A stretch of 43,231 nt of DNA from an archaeon. GTDB lineage: Archaea; Nanobdellota; Nanobdellia; SCGC-AAA011-G17; ARS1178. Numbering within the stretch: the first letter of the stretch is position 1; each line of letters starts with the position of its first letter. The translations under genes were made by a program, and so were the position numbers. The notes beneath the pieces were generated by a model that ran no database searches, had not been told where the DNA came from, and saw only the letters and a list, made by a program, of their open reading frames with translations. The stretch is taken from NCBI GenBank assembly GCA_002688325.1, contig NZCS01000031.1, forward strand, positions 1-43,231. The letters run 5' to 3'. Of this stretch, positions 24,747-32,099 are shown one piece after another.

Positions 24747-25064
24747 ATGACAAATACACACATACATCCACCAACAATAGAAACTTTAAAAAATCCAGGT
24801 TTTCAACCATATTTAGATATAGCAAGAAAAGTTTATAATGATGAATTTCAGGAAGGAATACCAGAACCTAATTACGAAGGATTAGAAAATCGTGGACAAG
24901 AGGAATTTTTAGCTGTAATCATTGGTACTATAGAACCACAAAATGAATTACTTGGTTTAAGAAGAGAAGGTAAAACAGATACAGAACGAGCCAGAAAACT
25001 TATAGAAGGTGAAGATTGGAGAAAGGAATGTCTTGAGTATTTATTTGCCCATATTGAAGACTAA
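24747..25064 (+). CDS. Hypothetical small protein
   Basis: 105 residues with a His/Pro-rich start (MTNTHIHPPTIETL), then acidic helical segments (LRREGKTDTERARKLIEGEDWRKECLEYLFAHIED). No known motif. A TATA-like TTTATATAT lies near 24692-24700 and a GGGGG run eight bases before the ATG could act as ribosome-binding site. It ends just ahead of a perfect hairpin with poly-T. Confidence 0.6.
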   Translation: MTNTHIHPPTIETLKNPGFQPYLDIARKVYNDEFQEGIPEPNYEGLENRGQEEFLAVIIGTIEPQNELLGLRREGKTDTERARKLIEGEDWRKECLEYLFAHIED

Positions 25065-25074
25065 TTTTTTTCTT

Positions 25075-25107
25075 TTTTTTGGTTAAGCTTTTTTAAAGCT
25101 TACAGTT
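25075..25107 (+). repeat. Dispersed hairpin/poly-T element, copy D (bidirectional terminator)
   Basis: A run of T, GGT, then TAAGCTTT (25084-25091), TTT, and AAAGCTTA (25095-25102), a perfect 8-bp stem with a 3-base loop, then CAGTT. It lies between two convergent genes ending at 25064 and 25116, where a terminator working both ways is expected. Confidence 0.65.
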
Positions 25108-25115
25108 ACATTACC

Positions 25116-26894
25116 TCAACCACTAAAAACCTCAACATTCTTCTTCTTATCCAAAGCCTTCAAAACATTCTTTCCTAAATCACTTTTCTTACTAACTTTA
25201 ACTTCACCTTTCTTACTTACTATTCCTGAAAACAAAAACTCTCCATCAACATAAAAATCTACATTACCTTCACTATTAACATTAAATATTATATATTTTC
25301 CTTTTTCATAAACCTCATAATCAATTTTCTCCTTACCTTCTAACTCATTAACATCTATTCTAACACCTAATTTTTTCTCAATTTTCTCAATATTTTTACC
25401 CTGTTTTCCAATTATCCTACTCACACTACCTGAAGGAACAAACACTTTAACCCTATTACTATCTACAATTTCAACATTAATTCTATCTACATACTTACTA
25501 AATTCCCTTTCAATTTCCTTCTCAGCTAATTTATTTGTAGCTTTTTTCTCTTTTGAAACTGGAATAACAACTGTACTATCTCCAAAACTATAAATTTCAT
25601 ATTCCAACTTCCCATCTTCAAAATTCTTAACCTCAACAACAGGCCTTGCTAAATCACTTTCAGTCATTCCCGAAGGAACCTTAACCATTATACTTAATGA
25701 ATAAACTTTCTCTACATTACCTTTCTCAACAAATAAGATTGTATCTAAAACACTAGGAATCATTCCTGAATCCAATCTTCCAATAAATCTCTGAATAGCA
25801 TCTATAGGACTAGCGGAATGCATTACTCCAACACAATCACTTCCAGCCAACCTTAAATCTATATACAATTTAAAATCAGGAGTATCTCTAATCTCATCAA
25901 ATATCAAATTATCAGGTCTTGTCAAAAATAATATATCATGCAATTCTTCACTTGAAGTAAAATTCTTACTATATTGCGTAATATCATCAGGTAAATCTAA
26001 ATCTCTTGGACTTTCAACTGTCTTAACTATTCTCCCTTGTTTTAAATAATCTTCAGCAATAGCCATTGCAAATGTACTTTTTCCTGAACCAGTTTCACCA
26101 GCAATAATAATCCCTCTTGCTTTTGTCTTAACTCTCTCACTAATCGCTTCTGGTAACTTATATTCATCTAAATTTAACTTCTTCAAAGGTTTAACAGCAG
26201 TTATCTCCCAACCATCTGAAACAGGAGGTTTAGTAATAACAATTCTATAATTTTTATATTGAACAATCGTACTTCCTCTCCTAGAAATTTCCACAAAACT
26301 ATCTTTATCCATGTTAGTCTTCTCTACTATATCCTTAGCCATTTCTTTTATTTTTTCATTATCATATTTTTCCTTACCTTTAACTAATTTCCAATTTCCA
26401 GGCAAACCTTTCTTCATTACAACTATACAATCACCTTTCAAATGCACACTCATTGTCTTATCATCAAATAATTTTTCAATTTCTAATTTTTTAATAGGTT
26501 TCTTAAATTCAAAAAACTTAACCTTCATACCAAATGCTTTAGCACTTTCAGCCTGAACCCTATCTGCAGTTATTAAAACCGCATCTTCATTATATGCTAA
26601 TTCTCTTATCAAAGCATCTATCTCACCACCAGGCTTAGCATACTTCATCTGATACGAAGTAGGTCTCTCACCCACAAATTCAATCTCTATTTTCCCATCT
26701 TTTTTTAAATTCTGTAAATTCTGTAACTCCTCTAAACCCATCATTCCTATCTCTAAACCTTTATTTGCTTGATTTTCTAACTCAGAAACAACAGCTCTAG
26801 GAATTAAAATTCTACCTTCTATTTCCTTTTTCTCTACTAATTTACTAACAACTCGTTCAATTACTACAGAAGTATCAACCACATATATAACCAT
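25116..26894 (-). CDS. PIN-ATPase-KH protein (PINA/VirB11-like ATPase)
   Basis: 592 residues. Domains in order: PIN (1-125, acidic residues D7, E38/E40, D93, D111); a linker; a secretion-type (PilT/VirB11-like) ATPase with Walker A GETGSGKST (266-274), LIFDEIRDTPDF as Walker B and a VGVMHSASPIDAIQRF block; and a C-terminal KH-type domain with IIGKQGKNIEKIE. This order matches archaeal PINA, a hexameric DNA-dependent ATPase reported to promote Holliday-junction migration. The C-terminal 80 residues after the KH resemble a small strand-rich cap. It is preceded by two tiny membrane-protein genes on the same strand, 2 bases from the nearer one. Confidence 0.9.
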   Translation of the reverse strand: MVIYVVDTSVVIERVVSKLVEKKEIEGRILIPRAVVSELENQANKGLEIGMMGLEELQNLQNLKKDGKIEIEFVGERPTSYQMKYAKPGGEIDALIRELAYNEDAVLITADRVQAESAKAFGMKVKFFEFKKPIKKLEIEKLFDDKTMSVHLKGDCIVVMKKGLPGNWKLVKGKEKYDNEKIKEMAKDIVEKTNMDKDSFVEISRRGSTIVQYKNYRIVITKPPVSDGWEITAVKPLKKLNLDEYKLPEAISERVKTKARGIIIAGETGSGKSTFAMAIAEDYLKQGRIVKTVESPRDLDLPDDITQYSKNFTSSEELHDILFLTRPDNLIFDEIRDTPDFKLYIDLRLAGSDCVGVMHSASPIDAIQRFIGRLDSGMIPSVLDTILFVEKGNVEKVYSLSIMVKVPSGMTESDLARPVVEVKNFEDGKLEYEIYSFGDSTVVIPVSKEKKATNKLAEKEIEREFSKYVDRINVEIVDSNRVKVFVPSGSVSRIIGKQGKNIEKIEKKLGVRIDVNELEGKEKIDYEVYEKGKYIIFNVNSEGNVDFYVDGEFLFSGIVSKKGEVKVSKKSDLGKNVLKALDKKKNVEVFSG

Positions 26895-26896
26895 TT

Positions 26897-27145
26897 TTAC
26901 ACCTTATACTCCTTAACATCATCAACTAATTTTATAAAACTTTTTTCTAATCTATTAAATCTTTCTTCTAAAAATTTACAACTTACATCTCTTTTTGTAT
27001 TTCTTGAGTTATTTGTAAATAAAACAGTTAAAATTAAAACTAAAATTGCTTGTTCAAATGTAGGAGAATTACCAAAAGCATACCAAAAAACAAAAACTGC
27101 AGATATTATAACTAAAATCAAAATTATTATATTTTCTATTTTCAT
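26897..27145 (-). CDS. Small membrane protein
   Basis: 82 residues with two hydrophobic segments (IIILILVIISAVFVFWYAFG and AILVLILTVLFTN), followed by a charged, probably cytoplasmic helical tail (NTKRDVSCKFLEERFNRLEKSFIKLVDDVKEYKV). It starts 3 bases after the stop of an even smaller membrane ORF and ends 2 bases before the PINA-type ATPase ATG. The three form a tight operon; a membrane anchor role for a partner is conceivable but unproven. Confidence 0.65.
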   Translation of the reverse strand: MKIENIIILILVIISAVFVFWYAFGNSPTFEQAILVLILTVLFTNNSRNTKRDVSCKFLEERFNRLEKSFIKLVDDVKEYKV

Positions 27146-27148
27146 AAT

Positions 27149-27256
27149 CTAACCACCTTTAAAAAAAGATGCTACCAATAATATAACACCCAAACCTATC
27201 AAAATCCAAATCGCAACATCATTAAACTCAACTTTTTTCATTATTTCTACAAGCAT
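27149..27256 (-). CDS. Tiny single-helix membrane protein (35 residues)
   Basis: The frame reads MLVEIMKKVEFNDVAIWILI, then GLGVILLVASFFKGG and TAG: a short polar start, one membrane helix, and a KGG end. An alternative ATG lies five codons in. AGGTGG in its last codons doubles as ribosome-binding site for the 82-residue gene that starts 3 bases later. The hydrophobic pattern and tight coupling support translation, but the ORF is short and unnamed. Confidence 0.5.
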   Translation of the reverse strand: MLVEIMKKVEFNDVAIWILIGLGVILLVASFFKGG

Positions 27257-27266
27257 TTACTTCTTT

Positions 27267-27809
27267 TTAAACCTTTCTTAAAAAAACTAAAAATCCTGTA
27301 TGTCCTAACATCATATTTTTAGGTCTAGCCCTTCTTTCATCAATAATCCACTCTCTTTCTATTACTTCAATCATTTTAACAAATTTTAATTTAGTTTTCT
27401 CTACTAATTCCTTAACTTGAGTAATATTTGGTGAATAACAAACTAAAAACCCATTTTCATTCAAATTTTTATCCAAATTATAATCCCAAGGATTTGCTAA
27501 ATCTAATATTATAACATCAACTTTCTCTTTTGCCTTTTTCACATCTTCATTCTTCAAATCTATATTTCTAATCTTTAATTTTTTAAAATTTTCTTTAGCA
27601 ATTTCATAAAAATCCTCTCTTCTTTCATATCCATAAACTTTTTTAACAACTCTACTTAAATGAGCAGCTAACATTCCACTTCCTGTTCCTGCTTCCATAA
27701 CTTCTGATTTCTTACCCATACCAGTATTAACTATTATTGCTCCTATATCCTTACTAATCATAACAGCAGGTCCTCGTTTGATTTTTCTTACTTTATCTAT
27801 AAAATCCAT
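27267..27809 (-). CDS. trmI: tRNA (adenine-N1)-methyltransferase TrmI (m1A57/58)
   Basis: 180 residues. Rossmann-fold methyltransferase with SAM motif EAGTGSGMLAAHLSR, preceded by KIKRGPAVMISKDIGAIIVNTGMG and followed by VIILDLANPWDY (the DLxxPW motif) and NMMLGHTGFLVFLRK, which are signatures of archaeal TrmI. The enzyme makes m1A at position 57 and/or 58 of the tRNA T-loop. It is shorter than typical TrmI (about 250) because the small N-terminal domain is almost absent. It lies beside the tRNA-Leu gene, and trm56, a second T-loop enzyme, is also in this window. A TATA-like TTTATATAG stands about 30 bases before the ATG. Confidence 0.9.
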   Translation of the reverse strand: MDFIDKVRKIKRGPAVMISKDIGAIIVNTGMGKKSEVMEAGTGSGMLAAHLSRVVKKVYGYERREDFYEIAKENFKKLKIRNIDLKNEDVKKAKEKVDVIILDLANPWDYNLDKNLNENGFLVCYSPNITQVKELVEKTKLKFVKMIEVIEREWIIDERRARPKNMMLGHTGFLVFLRKV

Positions 27810-27869
27810 ACTTCTAAAAAGAATAAAAGGCTATATAAAATTATCTAACTGTTAAAAGAAAAAGGAATA

Positions 27870-27902
27870 TTTTTTGGTTAAGCTTTTTTTCTAAAAAAGA
27901 TT
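27870..27902 (-). repeat. Dispersed hairpin/poly-T element, copy E (after tRNA-Leu)
   Basis: Starts one base past the tRNA-Leu 3' end. On the minus strand it reads AATCTTTTTTAG, a run of seven A, GCTTAACC and six A. On either strand it shows an oligo-T run with an adjacent hairpin (CTTTTTT/AAAAAAG). It is the closest relative of the tRNA-Arg intron. Confidence 0.65.
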
Positions 27903-27949
27903 ATGTGGGCGACAGGATTCGAACCTGCGTAAGCACTAAGCTAACAGGG

Positions 27950-27963
27950 ATCTCATATGTGAT
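27950..27963 (-). other. tRNA-Leu intron 2, 14 nt, position 37/38 (canonical site)
   Basis: Minus-strand ATCACATATGAGAT. Central helix CTCA/TGAG is perfect, bulges AG^A and AT^C. The outer helix is the anticodon stem ACAGG/CCTGT, which becomes complete only after intron 1 is removed. Confidence 0.75.
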
Positions 27964-27970
27964 CTTGAGC

Positions 27971-27982
27971 TTAGACATTATT
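27971..27982 (-). other. tRNA-Leu intron 1, 12 nt, position 30/31
   Basis: Minus-strand sequence AATAATGTCTAA. Central helix GGAC/GTCT (one G-U), bulges AG^A and AA^G, and an inner loop of only five bases (ATAAT), so the motif is minimal and the outer helix is weak. Excision completes anticodon-stem strand ACAGG. Confidence 0.7.
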
Positions 27983-28050
27983 CTGTCCCGTTTGACCACT
28001 CCGGCACGCCCACATACAAGTTCTACAATAAACCAACTTTATAAATATTT

Positions 28051-28083
28051 GGGTGACTACATTTTTTTATTTTTGTGGTCACC
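28051..28083. repeat. GGTGACxAC repeats at the 3' end of the Fic gene
   Basis: Plus strand GGGTGACTACAT (28051-28062) overlaps the Fic stop codon and lies just upstream of the tRNA-Leu TATA box. TGTGGTCACC (28074-28083) is an inverted copy inside the last Fic codons. They match the two copies in the Fic promoter (29020-29061). Confidence 0.6.
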
Positions 28084-29007
28084 TAATTCTTTTTTCAAAT
28101 TTTTATATTCCTTAAGAATTAATTCAACAGTTAACTTAATATCTCCTTTTTTCTGGTATTCTTGTAATGATTTGTAATATTCCATTCTATTTCTCATACT
28201 AATATTCACAGGAGGTAACTTATTCTTTAATAAAATATTATTCAATAACAATCTCCCAACTCTCCCATTACCATCAACAAAAGGATGTATATTCTCAAAT
28301 TGGTTATGGATTATTCCAGCTAATAATATTGGAGGATACTTATTTTTATATTTTTTATACCATTCAATTAATTCTTCCAATAAACCTTTAACTCTATTGG
28401 CAGGAGCACCCATATGAACAACATTACCTCTTCCATCTCTAATAACAACTTCCTCACCTTTTTTCCTAAATTTACCCGCAAAATCCTTAGAATTTTTAAA
28501 AACTATCAAATGTAATTTTTTAATCAAAGAAACAGAAATATGCTCTTTACTCTTTCTTATAAATTTAATCGCTTCTGCAACACCATAAGTTTCTGAAATA
28601 TCTTCTTTTCTTATATCATAAGGCCATTTATCTTTCTCTAAAACTTCTTTAACTTCTTTTTCATTTAATTCAGAACCTTCAATAGCATTTGTATTATATG
28701 TAAATAATTCTGTAAATAATTCCCATTTTTCTTTTGAAAATTTTATTTCTATTCTTTCTTTTTCTAATTCTTTGATTAACTTTACTTCTTTCTCAGTTAA
28801 CTCATATTTTAAAGGATCTCTTATTAGTTTATAACTCTCAATTTGTTCTTTTATAATTTCTTCTGCTCTTACTTTTAACTTTTCTATTTGCTTCTTACTT
28901 AAATCCATACCCAAATATCTTCTAATCTTCTTTACTTTCTTTCCTTCTCTAAATGAATGTGTTAAATAATATTTTTTCTTTTTTCCTATATCTCTAACTT
29001 CTATCAT
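28057..29007 (-). CDS. Fic-domain protein (AMPylase-type)
   Basis: 316 residues from ATG 29007. An in-frame start further upstream (29094) would run through the promoter and add an unlikely hydrophobic leader. The catalytic loop HPFVDGNGRVGRLLLNN matches HPFxxGNGR. An N-terminal segment has TNAIEGSELNEKEV, the TxxxIEGN/S-type inhibitory or substrate-binding helix found ahead of Fic cores. It transfers AMP or another nucleotide moiety onto a target protein. The first 60 residues are basic. The promoter has a TATA-like TTAAATA and two GGTGACCACA repeats, one between TATA and ATG, so autoregulation is likely. It is divergent from a zinc-ribbon-like gene. Confidence 0.88.
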   Translation of the reverse strand: MIEVRDIGKKKKYYLTHSFREGKKVKKIRRYLGMDLSKKQIEKLKVRAEEIIKEQIESYKLIRDPLKYELTEKEVKLIKELEKERIEIKFSKEKWELFTELFTYNTNAIEGSELNEKEVKEVLEKDKWPYDIRKEDISETYGVAEAIKFIRKSKEHISVSLIKKLHLIVFKNSKDFAGKFRKKGEEVVIRDGRGNVVHMGAPANRVKGLLEELIEWYKKYKNKYPPILLAGIIHNQFENIHPFVDGNGRVGRLLLNNILLKNKLPPVNISMRNRMEYYKSLQEYQKKGDIKLTVELILKEYKNLKKELGDHKNKKM

Positions 29008-29019
29008 ACATATATAATG

Positions 29020-29061
29020 GGTGACCACATATTTAAGCTTTTCTGTTTTTAGGTGACCACA
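29020..29061. promoter_or_regulatory. Twin GGTGACCACA operator-like repeats in the Fic/129-residue divergent promoter
   Basis: Exact 10-bp copies at 29020-29029 and 29052-29061, 32 bp apart (about three helical turns), same orientation. The first sits between the Fic TATA (minus strand, about 29030-29037) and its leaderless ATG. The second sits just upstream of the TATA-like CTTTAAAAAG of the 129-residue gene. A regulator bound here could act on both promoters. Confidence 0.6.
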
Positions 29062-29095
29062 AAACTTTAAAAAGATTAAGATATTGTAACTCAAA

Positions 29096-29485
29096 ATGAC
29101 TAAATCAAAAAGAACAATATCTAGAAAATGTGTAGTTTGTGGAAAAAGAATTAAAATAATTGTTTACAAGGATGGACATTACAATAATGGTCATTACTTT
29201 AACAAATTAAAAATTCCAATAGGAAAAGGTCAAAATAAAAAAGTTGGAACAACTAAAGTATTAGGGAAAACAATAGATGTTGTAAAATGGACAGGAAAAG
29301 AAAAAGAAGTAGAATATTGGGAATGTAATAAATGTTATGAAGAAGCAATACATGAAAACTGGTTAGAAGAAACAATTGAAAAACTATATGGTAAAAAATG
29401 TAAGGATTATAATAAAAATTGTGCATGTTGTCAAGCATGGGAAATATACAATACAATAATTGAAGATAATAGAGGATTACTTTAA
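29096..29485 (+). CDS. Hypothetical protein with several CxxC motifs
   Basis: 129 residues. Cysteine pairs at CVVC (12-15), CNKC (about 77-80) and CACC (about 109-112), with an extra Cys in KKCKDYNKNC and several His, suggest one or two zinc-binding ribbons. No catalytic motif is recognised. ATG lies about 25 bases after a TATA-like element, so the mRNA is leaderless. It shares a short divergent promoter region, including the GGTGACCACA repeats, with the Fic gene. Confidence 0.65.
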   Translation: MTKSKRTISRKCVVCGKRIKIIVYKDGHYNNGHYFNKLKIPIGKGQNKKVGTTKVLGKTIDVVKWTGKEKEVEYWECNKCYEEAIHENWLEETIEKLYGKKCKDYNKNCACCQAWEIYNTIIEDNRGLL

Positions 29486-29539
29486 ACATTATTTTCTTTC
29501 ACATAAATCTTTATAAACCATGTAATTATCAACTATCTA

Positions 29540-29776
29540 ATGGCAAAATCTATGAAATTCAAAGAAGAGGATGGAACAGAGTATAAGATATCTTTTAGTG
29601 AAAAAGTACAAATGAAAGTACTTAATGAACTAAGAAGAAATACTGTTTGGCAAAAAAAAGGATTTTATGCTAAGATGGCTTTATTTATCTTATTACTATT
29701 AATTTTCTTAACATTTATCTATGTATTATACAGATTAGATGTAGTTGACTTTTTCACAACAATTTTGTATAGATAG
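29540..29776 (+). CDS. Small C-terminally anchored membrane protein
   Basis: 78 residues. The N-terminal 40 are polar and basic (FKEEDGTEYKISFSEKVQMKVLNELRRNTVWQKK). One long membrane helix follows (MALFILLLLIFLTFIYVLY) and a short end. No signal peptide, so the N-terminus should face the cytoplasm. Unknown family. It sits ahead of the ABC operon but has its own spacer of about 90 bases. Confidence 0.6.
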   Translation: MAKSMKFKEEDGTEYKISFSEKVQMKVLNELRRNTVWQKKGFYAKMALFILLLLIFLTFIYVLYRLDVVDFFTTILYR

Positions 29777-29826
29777 TCAGTTAAAACAGATACATTTATA
29801 AGCTAATTTTTCACTTTATTTATATA

Positions 29827-29858
29827 AGAGGTGTATCCTCTAAGTTAAATTCTTAGAG
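29827..29858 (+). promoter_or_regulatory. Two overlapping hairpins in the ABC operon leader
   Basis: Hairpin 1 is AGAGG-TGTAT-CCTCT (29827-29841). Hairpin 2 is CTCTAAG-TTAAATT-CTTAGAG (29838-29858), a perfect 7-bp stem. They share CTCT, so they exclude each other. Hairpin 1 would hide a GAGGTG site. A TATA-like CATTTATAAG near 29793-29802 would place the transcript start just before hairpin 1, while another TTTATATA at 29819-29826 would start it later. Which is used is not known. Confidence 0.45.
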
Positions 29859-29869
29859 TTTTAAAGAAA

Positions 29870-30544
29870 ATGAAAACTGTCCTAAACTTGAAAGATGTAT
29901 ATAAAATATACAAGATAAATGATATAGAAATACCTGCTTTACAAGGTTTAAATTTAGAAGTTAAAGAAAAAGACTTCATAGCAATCATGGGTCCATCTGG
30001 ATCAGGAAAATCTACAGCTCTAAACTCAATAGGAGCTTTAGATATCCCAACAAAAGGCACAATAAAATTAGAAAATCAAGATATTTCAAAATTACCAGAA
30101 TCAAAATTATCTCAGATTAGAGGTAAAAAAATAGGTTTTATTTTTCAACAATTTAACCTGATACAAACACTATCAGCATTAGAAAATGTAATGTTACCAA
30201 TGCTATTCCAAAAAGTTCCAGAAAAACAAAGAATAGAAAGAGCAAATAAATTATTAGAATTAACAAAAATTGATCATAGAGCTAAAAACAGACCAGGTCA
30301 ACTTTCAGGTGGAGAACAACAAAGGGTTGCAATTGCAAGAGCATTAGCAAATGATCCAGATATAATTTTAGCAGACGAACCAACTGGAAACTTAGATTCA
30401 AAAACAGGAAAACAAATAATGGATTTGTTAAAAGAACTAAATAAACAAGGAAAAACAATAATACTAATCACACACGATAAAGACCTAACAAAATATGCTA
30501 ATAAAGTTTATAATTTAAAAGATGGAAAATTTATTGGAGGATAA
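29870..30544 (+). CDS. ABC transporter ATP-binding protein, MacB/LolD type
   Basis: 224 residues. Walker [10 protein letters not shown] (41-49), Q-loop [16 protein letters not shown], signature [15 protein letters not shown], Walker [14 protein letters not shown] and switch LITHD are all intact. It is the energy-supplying subunit for a FtsX/MacB-type permease, encoded two genes downstream (32096-33310). First gene of a four-gene operon with short or overlapping spacers. Such mechanotransmission ABC systems act on envelope substrates rather than importing solutes. Confidence 0.95.
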   Translation: MKTVLNLKDVYKIYKINDIEIPALQGLNLEVKEKDFIAIMGPSGSGKSTALNSIGALDIPTKGTIKLENQDISKLPESKLSQIRGKKIGFIFQQFNLIQTLSALENVMLPMLFQKVPEKQRIERANKLLELTKIDHRAKNRPGQLSGGEQQRVAIARALANDPDIILADEPTGNLDSKTGKQIMDLLKELNKQGKTIILITHDKDLTKYANKVYNLKDGKFIGG

Positions 30545-30547
30545 AAA

Positions 30548-30946
30548 ATGAAAACAAATGGAGTATCATATTTAACTGAAAGAGTAGATGAAGAACACTT
30601 ACCTGTTATCAGACAAGCAATAGAAGATTTACCAGAAGGGTGTTTAACATTAGCATTCCCAACATTAGATCAGCTTGTTGTTGTTAATTATAATTCTCCA
30701 AATGATATAATCAGAATAGCTGTTGGTAGCACAGAAATAGATAATCCAGAAGATCATGTTAGTGAGATACGTTTGGATTTAGATAATCCAGCAAATGTTG
30801 TATATGCTGTTATAACTTCAAACCAACCGGGAAACCCATTTGTTGGCACTATATTTAGAGTAGAATTTAATGGACATAGTTATTCATTTGATCAAGCATA
30901 TTACCATTTAGAAGAACATAAAACAAAACCATTAGGAGAAAAATAA
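30548..30946 (+). CDS. Unknown protein inserted in the ABC operon
   Basis: 132 residues, soluble, rich in strand-like segments (GCLTLAFPTLDQLVVVNYNSPNDIIRIAVGSTEID), no signal or membrane helix, no recognised motif. It starts 3 bases after the ATPase stop and ends 1 base before the next ATG, so it is part of the operon. Base composition is slightly less AT-rich than its neighbours. Function unknown; it could regulate the ATPase, but nothing in the sequence proves it. Confidence 0.65.
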   Translation: MKTNGVSYLTERVDEEHLPVIRQAIEDLPEGCLTLAFPTLDQLVVVNYNSPNDIIRIAVGSTEIDNPEDHVSEIRLDLDNPANVVYAVITSNQPGNPFVGTIFRVEFNGHSYSFDQAYYHLEEHKTKPLGEK

Positions 30947-30947
30947 A

Positions 30948-32099
30948 ATGAAAAAAATACTATTAATATTACTAATTTTACTAGCTTTACCATTAGCTTC
31001 AGCTAGTTTAGACGACGTAAATATTGAATTAACACAATCACCTGATTCAGTTACACCAGGAACATTTTTCAATATTCAAATAAAAGCAACAAACACAGGG
31101 ACAACTGATCTAAATGTTAAATTCACTCTAGAAGAAGATGATCCATTTACAATAGATAACAACGAAGTTAACCTAAATATTCCAGCACAATCATCTGTTT
31201 TACTAAATTTCAACATAGAAACTGACTCAGATGCAAACACAGATTTTGAAGAATTAGAATTAACATATGAAACTTCAACAAAAGACCTAACAAAAATATT
31301 CAACATCAACGTTCAAGCTATTGAAACAACTTTAGTAGTTACTTCAGTTCAATCAACACCAGAAAGAATAGAACCTGGTTCATCTGCACAAGTATTCATT
31401 AGAGTTAAAAACAAAGCTTCAATATCATTAAGAGATGTTACTGTTAAATTAGATCTATCATCTAATGAATTACCATTTGCACCTCTAACTTCTGTAACAG
31501 AACAAAGAATTAATTCTTTAAAGAAAAATCAAGAAACAGAATTAACATACAATATCATAACTTTAGCAGATGCAGAAGCAAAACCATACAAAATACCTTT
31601 GTTAATAACATATTTTGATGAACAAGGAACACAATTTACAAAATCAGATGTTATTTCATTAATTATTGATTCAACACCAATATTAGATTACACTATTGAA
31701 GAATCTAAATTAGTTGAAAATAAAAAATCTACTGTTACAATAAAAATAGTTAATAGAGGTTTAACAGATGTAAAATTCCTAAATGTACAACTACAACCAA
31801 ATAATTTCCAGTTAATATCACCACAAACAGTTTATTTAGGAAATATTGACTCAGATGATTTTGATTCAATTGAATTTACTTTAATACCTCAAAAAGATGC
31901 ACAATTACCATTAACAATAACATATAAAGATTCAAACAACAAAGACTACACAAAAAACATCTTCTTATCTCCAAAAGTACATTCAATACAAGAAGCAAAA
32001 CAAACTGGATTAGTAAAAACATCTAAAGCAATATACATAACACCTATTTTGTTACTAGGATTAATATATATTGCATATAGAAAACTAAGGAAAAAATGA
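30948..32099 (+). CDS. Exported protein with CARDB/NPCBM-like beta domains and a C-terminal anchor
   Basis: 383 residues. Signal peptide MKKILLILLILLALPLASA. Three repeated beta-sandwich domains of about 100-110 residues each are recognisable by TPGTFFNIQIKATNTGTTDLNVKF, EPGSSAQVFIRVKNKASISLRDV and VENKKSTVTIKIVNRGLTDVKF. This is the adhesion-like pattern of NEW3/CARDB families in archaeal envelope proteins. One C-terminal helix (YITPILLLGLIYIAYRKLRKK) anchors it. Its stop overlaps the permease ATG by 4 bases (ATGA). It is likely the outside partner of the ABC system, as are COG1361-type proteins in archaeal operons. Confidence 0.85.
   Translation: MKKILLILLILLALPLASASLDDVNIELTQSPDSVTPGTFFNIQIKATNTGTTDLNVKFTLEEDDPFTIDNNEVNLNIPAQSSVLLNFNIETDSDANTDFEELELTYETSTKDLTKIFNINVQAIETTLVVTSVQSTPERIEPGSSAQVFIRVKNKASISLRDVTVKLDLSSNELPFAPLTSVTEQRINSLKKNQETELTYNIITLADAEAKPYKIPLLITYFDEQGTQFTKSDVISLIIDSTPILDYTIEESKLVENKKSTVTIKIVNRGLTDVKFLNVQLQPNNFQLISPQTVYLGNIDSDDFDSIEFTLIPQKDAQLPLTITYKDSNNKDYTKNIFLSPKVHSIQEAKQTGLVKTSKAIYITPILLLGLIYIAYRKLRKK

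Larger units (their letters stand above)
27904..28013 (-). tRNA. tRNA-Leu (anticodon CAA) with two micro-introns
   Basis: On the minus strand, acceptor GTGGGCG/CGCCCAC, discriminator A, no encoded CCA, T-stem GCAGG/CCTGT with T-loop TTCGAAT, and a long variable arm (TAGCTTAGTGCTTAC) as in class II tRNAs. Removing 27971-27982 and 27950-27963 yields anticodon arm ACAGG-CTCAAGC-CCTGT with CAA at plus 27965-27967, and an 84-base tRNA. A TATA box (TTTATAAAG, about 28040-28048) lies about 27 bases upstream, next to one of the GGTGACxAC repeats. Confidence 0.87.

Noticed and set aside
27904-28013. Alternative reading of tRNA-Leu with anticodon stem CTAAG/CTTAG and a single larger intron
   Set aside because: It leaves a seven-base variable loop, not possible for tRNA-Leu, and needs an unexplained 12-base insert; the two-intron solution fits the stem, variable arm and both BHB helices.
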